Shown here piece after piece: positions 45,572-53,106 of a stretch of 64,000 nucleotides of DNA. Position numbers and translations under genes: made by a program. Under the pieces are notes generated by a model. The model was not told the DNA's origin and did not search any database. It saw only the letters and a list, made by a program, of their open reading frames with translations. Position 1 is the first letter of the stretch. Every line of letters starts with the position of its first letter. Source of the stretch: PALSA-968 sp964387075 (lineage in GTDB: Bacteria; Bacteroidota; Bacteroidia; B-17B0; Aurantibacillaceae); contig CAYLVB010000003.1 of NCBI GenBank assembly GCA_964387075.1, forward strand, positions 417,755 to 481,754, read 5' to 3'.

Positions 45572-46579
45572 CTAATCTTCGTTATAAATTACCTCCAGTA
45601 CGGTTTGTCCGACTGCTTTCAGGGTGTTTTTATCTATCACTTCTAAATTGTCTCCCAACGTGTGGTGTTGCGGAAAGAAAGTTCTGCCATCCTCCGTGTA
45701 CCCAATGATGTCAACGCAGGGAATGTTAGCCCATTTGTTAATGTACAAATGATCATCCGTTACCTCGCCCACCGAGCGATTGGAAAAATAATTGGCGTAA
45801 CCGATGTTTTGTCCCGCAGCCCATATCTTGCTTTGGATCTGTCCCGCGAAATAGGTTGAAGCTCCTTCCATGGGGAAAATGGTTCCCTTGGCGCCTACCA
45901 TATCGAGCAAAATGCCGAATTTGGCCACGTAACCCGGCTTGTGGGGATTTTTACTCCAGTATTGAGAACCAAGCCCCCAATCGTCTTCAATATTCTCATC
46001 GGCCAATCCCGTTTGACCCGCGCCGTAATCTTCCATATCGAAAAGGATGATATCGATACCGAGCTTGGGTTTTTGGTTTGAGACCAGGCGTGCAATTTCC
46101 AAAAGCACCCCAACTCCGCTGGCGCCGTCATTTATACCGGGGCAGGCCTTTTTTTGATTTGCTTTGTTTGTATCGCGGTCGCAGAAAGGACGTGAATCCC
46201 AATGTGCGCAGAGTAAAATTCGATTTACAGCCTCCGGATTGAAAGCGGCTATGATATTTTTTGAAGGCCAGTTCTTTTTATCGAAAGTGATGGCGTTGAA
46301 TTTTTGAACGGTCACTTCAGCTCCGTACTGTTTTAATTTTTTCTCGAAATAATTCGCGGCCACTTCATGCGCTTTACTTCCGGGAGTACGCGGACCCATA
46401 TCGGCCTGTGCTTTTACGAATGAAAAAGCAGAGTCGGCATTAAATTCAGGAGCGGGAACATGCGGCTTGGTTGGTACGACGGGCTGAGGCTTTGCATCTA
46501 TGGTTTGACCATCTCCTTCGGGATTACACGAATAGAGAACAAGGGTAAATGAAATAAGCAGGCAGTAAATTCTTTTCAT
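45572..46579 (-). CDS. M28 family peptidase, probable glutaminyl-peptide cyclotransferase lipoprotein
   Basis: A 335-aa lipoprotein (LLISFTLVLYSC, Cys18). Zinc-binding and active-site motifs: LLCAHWDSRPFCDRD, PGINDGASGVGVLLEIARL, IILFDMEDYGAG. The DMEDYG form (Glu then Asp) and lipoprotein nature match periplasmic glutaminyl cyclases of Bacteroidota, which convert N-terminal Gln of secreted proteins to pyroglutamate. That fits a T9SS organism: many mature T9SS and Sec substrates start with Gln (for example after ...AQ or ...SQ cleavage sites in this window). A plain aminopeptidase cannot be excluded. Confidence 0.85.
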   Translation of the reverse strand: MKRIYCLLISFTLVLYSCNPEGDGQTIDAKPQPVVPTKPHVPAPEFNADSAFSFVKAQADMGPRTPGSKAHEVAANYFEKKLKQYGAEVTVQKFNAITFDKKNWPSKNIIAAFNPEAVNRILLCAHWDSRPFCDRDTNKANQKKACPGINDGASGVGVLLEIARLVSNQKPKLGIDIILFDMEDYGAGQTGLADENIEDDWGLGSQYWSKNPHKPGYVAKFGILLDMVGAKGTIFPMEGASTYFAGQIQSKIWAAGQNIGYANYFSNRSVGEVTDDHLYINKWANIPCVDIIGYTEDGRTFFPQHHTLGDNLEVIDKNTLKAVGQTVLEVIYNED

Positions 46580-46584
46580 GTTGA

Positions 46585-48111
46585 TCAGCTTATGCTCCAG
46601 GAGCTTCCGTCCTTTCCGTCCTTCACTTGTATGCCGCTTTTTATCAATTGATCACGAATCAGGTCGGATGTAGCGTAATCCTTATTTTCTTTCGATTTTT
46701 TACGGATATCAAGTACCAATTGCATTACGTTATCCAATGCTTCGGCACTTTTGCCGCTTTCGCCCTCACGTTTCAATCCAAGTACATCAATGATAAAGTT
46801 CTTATAGATCTTTTTCAGCAGGTCGATATCCGCTTGCGTTACGCTTTCTTTTTTATCGTTGGCCGAATTGATGATGCGGGCACATTCGAACAAATGAGAG
46901 AGTAAAATGGGTGTATTGAAATCATCGCCCATAGCCGTGTAGCAATCGTCTTCTATCTTTTTGATGTCAACGGTAGAGTTTGCCGAGGCAGTTAATTTCT
47001 CCAATGTAGAATAACTTTCCATCAAACGATTAAATCCTTTCTCGGAAGCCTGCAAAGCCTCGTTGGAAAAATCCAAAGTACTTGAGTAATGTGTTTGCAT
47101 CATGAAGAAACGAACGCACATGGGCGAATAAGCCTTATCAAACAATGGATGCTTTCCTTCCAGTTTAGCTTGAGAGGGCGTGGCGCTTGGCGAATCCGCT
47201 GCTAATTTCATCCCTGTAAATAATTCAACAGGTAAGAACACATTTCCTAAAGAGCGCGACATTTTTTGTCCGTTAAGGGTTAGCATATTTGTATGCACCC
47301 AATATTTCACGGGAGCATTTCCGCAGCAACCTACACTTTGCGCAACTTCGTTGGTATGGTGCGTGGGAATAAGATCCATGCCGCCGCCGTGTATATCAAA
47401 TGTTTCTCCTAAATATTTCTGACTCATAGCCGAACACTCAATGTGCCAGCCCGGAAAACCTACTCCCCAGGGCGAGTTCCAGCGCATGATATGTTCGGGC
47501 TTGGCTTTTTTCCAAAGCGCGAAATCCAGCCTTCCTTTTTTCTCCTGTTGTCCGTCGAGCTCGCGTGTGTTGTTCAGTTGATCATCCAGACTTCTTCCCG
47601 AAAGAACCCCGTAATTATGTTTCTTCGCGAATTTCTCCACGTCAAAATAAACACTGCCATCTTCTACATAAGCGTAACCCTGCTCAATGATCTTCTGTGT
47701 CATTTCTATTTGCTCGGGAATATGTCCGGAAGCGGTTGGTTCGATAGATGGAGGCATTAAATTAAGCAAACCCATTACCTCACGGAAGCCAAAGGAGTAG
47801 CGCTGCACGATCTCCATGGGCTCCAATTTCTTTAGGCGTGCTTGTTTGCCAATGCGGTCTTCGCCGGTTTCTGCTACTTCATCCTCCATGTGTCCAACAT
47901 CCGTGATGTTACGCACATAACGCACTTTGTACCCTAAATGCAGGAGGTAGCGGTACATGATATCGAAAGAAGTAAAGGTACGGCAGTTACCGATATGCAC
48001 ATCGCTGTAAAGGGTCGGACCGCAAACATACATGCCCACATGATCGCCATTCAGAGGCTTAAAAAGTTCTTTTTTGCGGCTAAGCGTGTTGTAAATGTAA
48101 AGGTCCTGCAT
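46585..48111 (-). CDS. cysS: Cysteine-tRNA ligase
   Basis: Class I aminoacyl-tRNA synthetase of 508 aa. Zinc and ATP motifs: YVCGPTLYSDVHIGNCR (HIGN at 39-42), CGNAP...WVHTNMLTLNGQKMSRSLGN (KMSRS). A C-terminal DALR-like helical domain and short anticodon region follow. Family length. Starts the minus-strand run cysS - M28 - membrane protein - thioredoxin-like gene. Confidence 0.96.
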   Translation of the reverse strand: MQDLYIYNTLSRKKELFKPLNGDHVGMYVCGPTLYSDVHIGNCRTFTSFDIMYRYLLHLGYKVRYVRNITDVGHMEDEVAETGEDRIGKQARLKKLEPMEIVQRYSFGFREVMGLLNLMPPSIEPTASGHIPEQIEMTQKIIEQGYAYVEDGSVYFDVEKFAKKHNYGVLSGRSLDDQLNNTRELDGQQEKKGRLDFALWKKAKPEHIMRWNSPWGVGFPGWHIECSAMSQKYLGETFDIHGGGMDLIPTHHTNEVAQSVGCCGNAPVKYWVHTNMLTLNGQKMSRSLGNVFLPVELFTGMKLAADSPSATPSQAKLEGKHPLFDKAYSPMCVRFFMMQTHYSSTLDFSNEALQASEKGFNRLMESYSTLEKLTASANSTVDIKKIEDDCYTAMGDDFNTPILLSHLFECARIINSANDKKESVTQADIDLLKKIYKNFIIDVLGLKREGESGKSAEALDNVMQLVLDIRKKSKENKDYATSDLIRDQLIKSGIQVKDGKDGSSWSIS

Positions 48112-48199
48112 AGAGGGGGTAAAAATACCAATTTTTCCCTCCGGGGATATGGATTCAAGCCCTTAAAGACCTTAAAAACTGAAAAAATTTCATTTTTTC

Positions 48200-48264
48200 T
48201 GACATTTTATGAAATTGTAAGAATGTCAAAATTTCTTTTTGGGTGATTTGGCATATGGCTTGTA
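48200..48264 (+). promoter_or_regulatory. Candidate sigma-54-like promoter with upstream inverted repeat
   Basis: An inverted repeat TGACATT (48200-48206) / AATGTCA (48222-48228) lies 20 bp before TTGGCATATGGCTTGTA (48248-48264), which carries GG-N10-GT, close to the -24/-12 GG-N10-GC of sigma-54 promoters. The start site would be near 48275, 49 nt before the next ATG. The rest of the 212-bp gap 48112-48323 is AT-rich and shows nothing else. Confidence 0.35.
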
Positions 48265-48323
48265 GGCGCGATTTTAGCAAATTTTGAATAGAAAATGATG
48301 TTTAATCTTAAAAATCAAATATC

Positions 48324-48830
48324 ATGGCAACATTCGATCTTTTCAGAAATAAGCGGTTCTTTATAAATGGAAGCCTGGACAGAACCGATACCCTAAACAG
48401 CCCTTTTTGGGTATGCATCACACAAGGTGCAATAACAAGTATCCTTTTAATACTTACATTTTTAAGTATCGAGAACTACAAGGGCGTGGCCGAGCTGGGT
48501 GAAATGGCAGTACTCTATTTGATACTATTATTGATTGGCATTTTTATTGGAATGATGCGCATAAGGTCTGCCGGAACGAATCAATCTATGACATACTTTC
48601 AAGGGATTGTATGCGGACTTGTGATCACAATATTATCGTCTGTTCTTTTTTCAACTTATATATTCATCTATTTAAGTCATGATCCTGCCGCTTTTGAACA
48701 TTTAAAGGAGCGCCTGGCTTATGGGCATTCTATTACTCTTTTTTCTGTGTGCCTGGGGGTTCTTTTCGAAGTGATAGCTATGGGCGTAATAGCCACATTT
48801 GGGGTGATGCAATATTTTAAGGAATATTAA
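48324..48830 (+). CDS. DUF4199-like membrane protein
   Basis: A 168-aa protein with four transmembrane helices (FWVCITQGAITSILLILTF; MAVLYLILLLIGIFIGMM; YFQGIVCGLVITILSSVLF; LFSVCLGVLFEVIAMGVIATF) in the DUF4199 arrangement: loop FEHLKERL before the last helix. Function unknown. Followed after 17 bp by another small gene on the same strand. Confidence 0.72.
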   Translation: MATFDLFRNKRFFINGSLDRTDTLNSPFWVCITQGAITSILLILTFLSIENYKGVAELGEMAVLYLILLLIGIFIGMMRIRSAGTNQSMTYFQGIVCGLVITILSSVLFSTYIFIYLSHDPAAFEHLKERLAYGHSITLFSVCLGVLFEVIAMGVIATFGVMQYFKEY

Positions 48831-48847
48831 ATTAATACCAATCCACC

Positions 48848-49246
48848 ATGAAAAACCGTTTCAACATGTCGTGGTTTCTACTGGGCATGCTGTTAGTGGG
48901 TGGCACAGGGTTCTCCTCCTACAGCCAGAATCATACGACATTAAAGAACATGCCCGAAGTAAGGGTAAAGGTCAATAAAAAGCGATCTCCCGATGGCCGT
49001 ATACTGCAATACGATTCTACCTACTACTTCAGCTCAGGCAACCTGCGGGAAATCGATAGCACCTGGAAGTTTCCTATGCGGCCATCCTTTAGCGAACCGG
49101 ATATTTTTAAGAAGTTTGACTGGAGCCGACCCTTTGAGTGGCATTATAAGATGCTCAACGAAATGGTAGCTCCACTAGAACCGCCGAGAAAAATTTATGA
49201 TAAGAAGCCAAAAAAAAGCGTACTGCCAGGCGAAATGGTGATCTGA
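48848..49246 (+). CDS. Small secreted protein of unknown function
   Basis: A 132-aa protein with a signal peptide (FNMSWFLLGMLLVGGTGFSSYSQ). The mature part is polar with proline- and aromatic-rich stretches (WKFPMRPSFSEPDIFKKFDW) and a Lys-rich C-terminal segment. No motif recognised. Probably co-transcribed with the DUF4199-like gene; its stop codon abuts that of the following convergent gene. Confidence 0.6.
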   Translation: MKNRFNMSWFLLGMLLVGGTGFSSYSQNHTTLKNMPEVRVKVNKKRSPDGRILQYDSTYYFSSGNLREIDSTWKFPMRPSFSEPDIFKKFDWSRPFEWHYKMLNEMVAPLEPPRKIYDKKPKKSVLPGEMVI

Positions 49247-50083
49247 TCACTTCAACCGTTTTTTGAGAAAGGAAATGGAGTTTTTAAACGCATCCTCAGC
49301 AAATTCCTTATTGTATTTGGGATTGCTGGGATTGGCAAAGGCATGGTCGGCATCGTAAGCGATCACTTTCAGGTCTTTTTTGGCATTGGCCATATTGGCC
49401 TGCAGTTTGGTGACCATCTCCTTATTGATCCACTTATCCTGTTTGGGCCAGATGAAAAGTACAGGTCCGAAAAGGTCGCGCAGTTTTTCTACATCGTCTT
49501 CCGGGGTGCCGTAATACATCACGCAACCGCGGGCAGATGTTCCCGCCAGCAGGCTCGCTTTCATGCTGTAGCCACCGCCCAGGCACCAGCCTATCGTTGC
49601 TATGTTGACTTTTTCACCCGCGTAATTGAGCGCGCCTTTAATGATGGCTTCACCGCGCGCGGCGGTCAAAGAAGCGGCATATTTCGCAGCACTGTCGCGC
49701 GTCGTGGCGATCCGCCTGTCATAGATGTCGATAGCGATCACATTTACGTTCCCTAATGTCTTGTAGTATTTTTCCGCTTCCTGTTTGATGTGATCGTTGA
49801 GTCCCCACCATTCGTGAAAAACAAAAAGATAGTTCCTCGTAAATTTTACGGCCTTTATCTCGTATCCATAACCTTCGCTGCCATCGGTGGTCTTAAAGGT
49901 GATGTCTTTTCCCAATGGGTTTTCCAGGGTAAAGGGAAGAGGCTCTAAATGCGAAGCCACGAATTTCTTATCCTGCGTGAGCATGGCAAAGGTTGCATCA
50001 GTGCCGGGTTTGCTGCAGCAGGATGTTTGCGCAAAATAGCTCATGGAGCCGATCGATAACAGAATAATTAATAACCTTTTCAT
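49247..50083 (-). CDS. Secreted dienelactone hydrolase family protein
   Basis: A 278-aa alpha/beta hydrolase with signal peptide (MKRLLIILLSIGSMSYFAQ). Nucleophile Cys in IGWCLGGGYS, the conserved FHEWWGLNDHIKQEA loop and the His of AYDADHAFANPS match the dienelactone hydrolase family. Substrate unknown. Unlike the classical cytoplasmic enzymes it is exported. Confidence 0.88.
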   Translation of the reverse strand: MKRLLIILLSIGSMSYFAQTSCCSKPGTDATFAMLTQDKKFVASHLEPLPFTLENPLGKDITFKTTDGSEGYGYEIKAVKFTRNYLFVFHEWWGLNDHIKQEAEKYYKTLGNVNVIAIDIYDRRIATTRDSAAKYAASLTAARGEAIIKGALNYAGEKVNIATIGWCLGGGYSMKASLLAGTSARGCVMYYGTPEDDVEKLRDLFGPVLFIWPKQDKWINKEMVTKLQANMANAKKDLKVIAYDADHAFANPSNPKYNKEFAEDAFKNSISFLKKRLK

Positions 50084-50146
50084 GCGTAATTTTTGTAAAA
50101 TTAGGAATATATCGCTTCAATTGATCGCATGCGAGAGATATGTAAC

Positions 50147-51352
50147 TTATTCCAGCATCGCCTGCTTTTCCAATTTCACTGTTTTTAAAGATCCATCTGC
50201 AGTTTTGTAGTTAAGCTCGATCGTTTTCTCTTTTTTCCAGGCCGGGGTTTTTGCAATGGTCTCACAATAGTCTTCAGGGCTCATATCATTGTAATTCTTT
50301 CCGTTTATTGAAATGATCTCATCGCCACGCACAAGGCCCGCCCTTGTTGCAGGAGAGTTATCATAAAGAAAGGTAACTGCCAAACCTTTGTTCTTCTTAC
50401 CGAGAGAAAAACCAAAGGTTTCCCATGGAGCATTCTTCACTTCCTGCGGAACGAAATACATTTTACTGTGACTCCAATCCATAGTAATAACATAATCTTT
50501 AAAGAAAGCACTGCCTACATTTCCTTTATCTCTTTTGGCGTCGATGATATGGTTGGTCAGTGACAGCGTTCCAATTTTCATATTCACCTTTGCTGTGTAA
50601 GATGTGTCAAAGCCCGCTCCAAAAAGTCCGGCCGAACTACTTCCAATGCCGCGAATATATTTTAAGTTTGGATTATTGGACTGCGCTTTTTTAAATGCGG
50701 AAGCTGAAATGGTAATAGCGCCCGAAGAGCCTGTATCAAAGATATTTCCCTTGCTTTTCAGCCCCTCAAGCTCAAGTTCTATGGTAGGAGTGCCCGATAT
50801 TTCGGGGGTAAAGGGAATTGCAAATGCAGTTTTAGGAACCAGCAAAGAATCCAGCTTATCAGAAAAGCCCACTGTTTGTTTTCGGTAATCCAATTGCCAG
50901 AATAATTTGCGCATCAGGTTGGCGCCAATGAGTCCGTCTACATGTAAGCAGGACAATTCGGGCACGGCGCGAAGATCTATCACTGCAGCGGAGGTATTTT
51001 TAACAGTAATATTGCCGATCTTCAGTTCATCCAGCATCACAAACTTTATTCCTCCCTTTTTTCCTTCGGCATCTTCGGCAGTCTGATCAAGCACGGGCTT
51101 CAACTTCAATTCTTCCGAAACCTCTTTGGTCACACAGTTCACCGCCCCCGAATCAAAAATGAAATTATAGTCCTTCCCGTTCACTTTTACTTTCATCACA
51201 ATAAGTCCGGCGCGCGATTCGAAAGTAACCTGCTCTTTGAAATTTTTCTGAACCACATCGCCTTTCTTAAGGACCTTTACGGTTTTAATGGCGTTGCAGC
51301 CGTTTAGGAAGAGGAGACAGGATAGAACGGCCGGAATAAATAATTTCTTCAT
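50147..51352 (-). CDS. Aspartyl protease-like lipoprotein with PDZ domain
   Basis: A 401-aa protein with a lipobox (CLLFLNGC). Two retropepsin-like halves: FIFDSGAVNCV and GNIFDTGSSGAITIS, each carrying the catalytic D-S/T-G. A PDZ domain follows at about 305-400 (DNSPATRAGLVRGDEIISINGK). Such gene products are common in Bacteroidota and are thought to be periplasmic proteases; substrates unknown. Overlaps the T9SS hydrolase gene by 4 bp. Confidence 0.87.
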   Translation of the reverse strand: MKKLFIPAVLSCLLFLNGCNAIKTVKVLKKGDVVQKNFKEQVTFESRAGLIVMKVKVNGKDYNFIFDSGAVNCVTKEVSEELKLKPVLDQTAEDAEGKKGGIKFVMLDELKIGNITVKNTSAAVIDLRAVPELSCLHVDGLIGANLMRKLFWQLDYRKQTVGFSDKLDSLLVPKTAFAIPFTPEISGTPTIELELEGLKSKGNIFDTGSSGAITISASAFKKAQSNNPNLKYIRGIGSSSAGLFGAGFDTSYTAKVNMKIGTLSLTNHIIDAKRDKGNVGSAFFKDYVITMDWSHSKMYFVPQEVKNAPWETFGFSLGKKNKGLAVTFLYDNSPATRAGLVRGDEIISINGKNYNDMSPEDYCETIAKTPAWKKEKTIELNYKTADGSLKTVKLEKQAMLE

Positions 51353-52539
51353 GATCGCACCAATACTTTTTCATAGATTCCCTGCCGCGTAAGTACGCGC
51401 ACAAAATACATTCCTTTTTCCAAAGATAAAATATCAATGCTTTCACCCGCGCTTATCCGATCTATTTTCTTTACCGATCTGCCGGGTCCGTCAAAAATTT
51501 CAATTGACAAAACAGGTTCGTTCAACGTTAAAGATATAGTAAAGGAACTGTTGGCTGGATTTGGATAAATAGTAAGACCCTCCATTTTGTGAAGCTCAGA
51601 AACGCCCGCCGCGCATGTGATCGAACAACTCCTGTTGGCAATAACGGCAGTATTTAAACCCGCTGAGTCGTTAAACGTGGTCCAGGCATTGCAATCGTCC
51701 TTTAAGAACCAGGCCAGCCAATTGCTGTAATAAAGACTGGCAATTGTTTTTTGCGTGGCGGAAGATATGGTAGGCTGGGGGGAACAAGTACCCTGCCCGA
51801 ACATGCAATTCGCGTTGGTGTTGGCAAATTCGCAATGCGCCGCGCCTTTAATGGTTATTTCCGCTTTACAGGAAGCCGCGGTTTTCAAATACATGCTGTC
51901 CTGGTGGGCTGCCGGTGGCGCTACACAGTCATTCTGCCCGGCTATGACCAGCGTGGGCATACTAACATTGTTTGCGGCTGCGATAGAAGAAGGATTCGTA
52001 TTAGCAGCAGCAAAAGTAACCATAGTAGTTACCGCGGTATTGCCCGCGCAGGCCAGGAAAGAAGAACCTCCACCCATCGAGTGACCCATAATGGCTGATC
52101 TATTCGTTAAATTGTTATATAAAAAGCAGGTTGGATTATTACCCTCTTTTACCATGCGATCGGCTACCAGGGCAAGGTCAAGGCCAAAATCGGCATGCAC
52201 CGGAGAGAAACTTCCTTCTGTACGTACAAAGGCCATCACGTATCCTTGTGGCACCAGGTCGGTCCATATATTCTCGTACGAACTCCAAACCATCACAAAG
52301 CCATGCCCAAATACCAATACAGGATATTGCCCCGGCGCAAGGGGAACGTTATCGCCTCCGGTGGAAGAAGTGGAAGGATAATAGACTTCGCACTGTATTT
52401 GTCTTCCGGGCCCGCCGCCGCTACCGAAGCCTCCGGTGCGCGTACTGTCATTGAAGGTAAATACCGCGTGGCCTATAAAAGGGGTTTGCGCCACTATGTG
52501 GCCGAAACTTAGAGCAAGTAGCAGAAGCAGCTTTTTCAT
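51349..52539 (-). CDS. Secreted alpha/beta hydrolase with T9SS sorting domain
   Basis: A 396-aa protein. Signal peptide MKKLLLLLALSFGHIVAQ. An alpha/beta hydrolase of the PET-hydrolase/chlorophyllase-like group follows: oxyanion region VLVFGHGFVMVW, nucleophile elbow GHSMGGGSS, Asp in LVIAGQNDCVAPP and His in GAAHCEF. The C-terminal part (GLTIYPNPANSSFTI to the end) is a T9SS sorting domain, so the enzyme is exported to the cell surface or medium. Substrate unknown: an ester or polyester is a guess. Translationally coupled to the following protease gene. Confidence 0.87.
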   Translation of the reverse strand: MKKLLLLLALSFGHIVAQTPFIGHAVFTFNDSTRTGGFGSGGGPGRQIQCEVYYPSTSSTGGDNVPLAPGQYPVLVFGHGFVMVWSSYENIWTDLVPQGYVMAFVRTEGSFSPVHADFGLDLALVADRMVKEGNNPTCFLYNNLTNRSAIMGHSMGGGSSFLACAGNTAVTTMVTFAAANTNPSSIAAANNVSMPTLVIAGQNDCVAPPAAHQDSMYLKTAASCKAEITIKGAAHCEFANTNANCMFGQGTCSPQPTISSATQKTIASLYYSNWLAWFLKDDCNAWTTFNDSAGLNTAVIANRSCSITCAAGVSELHKMEGLTIYPNPANSSFTISLTLNEPVLSIEIFDGPGRSVKKIDRISAGESIDILSLEKGMYFVRVLTRQGIYEKVLVRS

Positions 52540-52637
52540 TTTTTTTGACGAATATACATCGCCACCGCATAAAAGCCGGAATAATTACACCAATGGAAAA
52601 AACAAGGTTTAAGGTCGGTAAAAGGATTTTACAATGG

Positions 52638-53081
52638 CTATTTCCTTTTCTCCCTGAAGAATTTCTTCATGATCTCGCCACAGGGTTCTGCCATTACCCC
52701 GTCAAAAACGCGGGTCTTGGGATGTAACATGTTGTAGTCTATTTTAGAAAAACCTTTTTTCTCGTCCTTAGCGCCGTAAACCACTTTGCTGATCTGGCTC
52801 CAACCGAGTGCGCCGGCACACATGGGGCAGGGCTCAACGGTTACATAAAGCACGCATTCTACCAGGTATTTGCCTCCGATGTAATTGGCTGCCGAAGTAA
52901 TGGCCTGCATTTCGGCGTGGGCCGTAACATCATTGAGGCGCTCGGTAAGGTTATGGGCCCGGGCAATGATCTTGTTATTGTGTACAATGACGGCACCAAT
53001 AGGAACTTCATCCAGGTCATAGGCCTTTTGAGCCTCTTTCAAGGCCTCTTTCATGAAATATTCGTCTGAGAATAACTCCAC
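52638..53081 (-). CDS. tadA: tRNA adenosine(34) deaminase
   Basis: Deaminates A34 of tRNA-Arg to inosine; 147 aa. A GTG at 53081 (MELFSDEYFMKEALKEA) is chosen because the family begins with a short acidic-aromatic segment before YFMKEAL; an ATG at 53054 would remove it. Zinc motif HAEMQAI (His55, Glu57) and PCPMCAGAL (Cys85, Cys88). Divergent from leuS, with only 25 bp between the start codons. Confidence 0.92.
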   Translation of the reverse strand: MELFSDEYFMKEALKEAQKAYDLDEVPIGAVIVHNNKIIARAHNLTERLNDVTAHAEMQAITSAANYIGGKYLVECVLYVTVEPCPMCAGALGWSQISKVVYGAKDEKKGFSKIDYNMLHPKTRVFDGVMAEPCGEIMKKFFREKRK

Positions 53082-53106
53082 CCTTTTTAGTAAATTAGCG
53101 TCCTTT

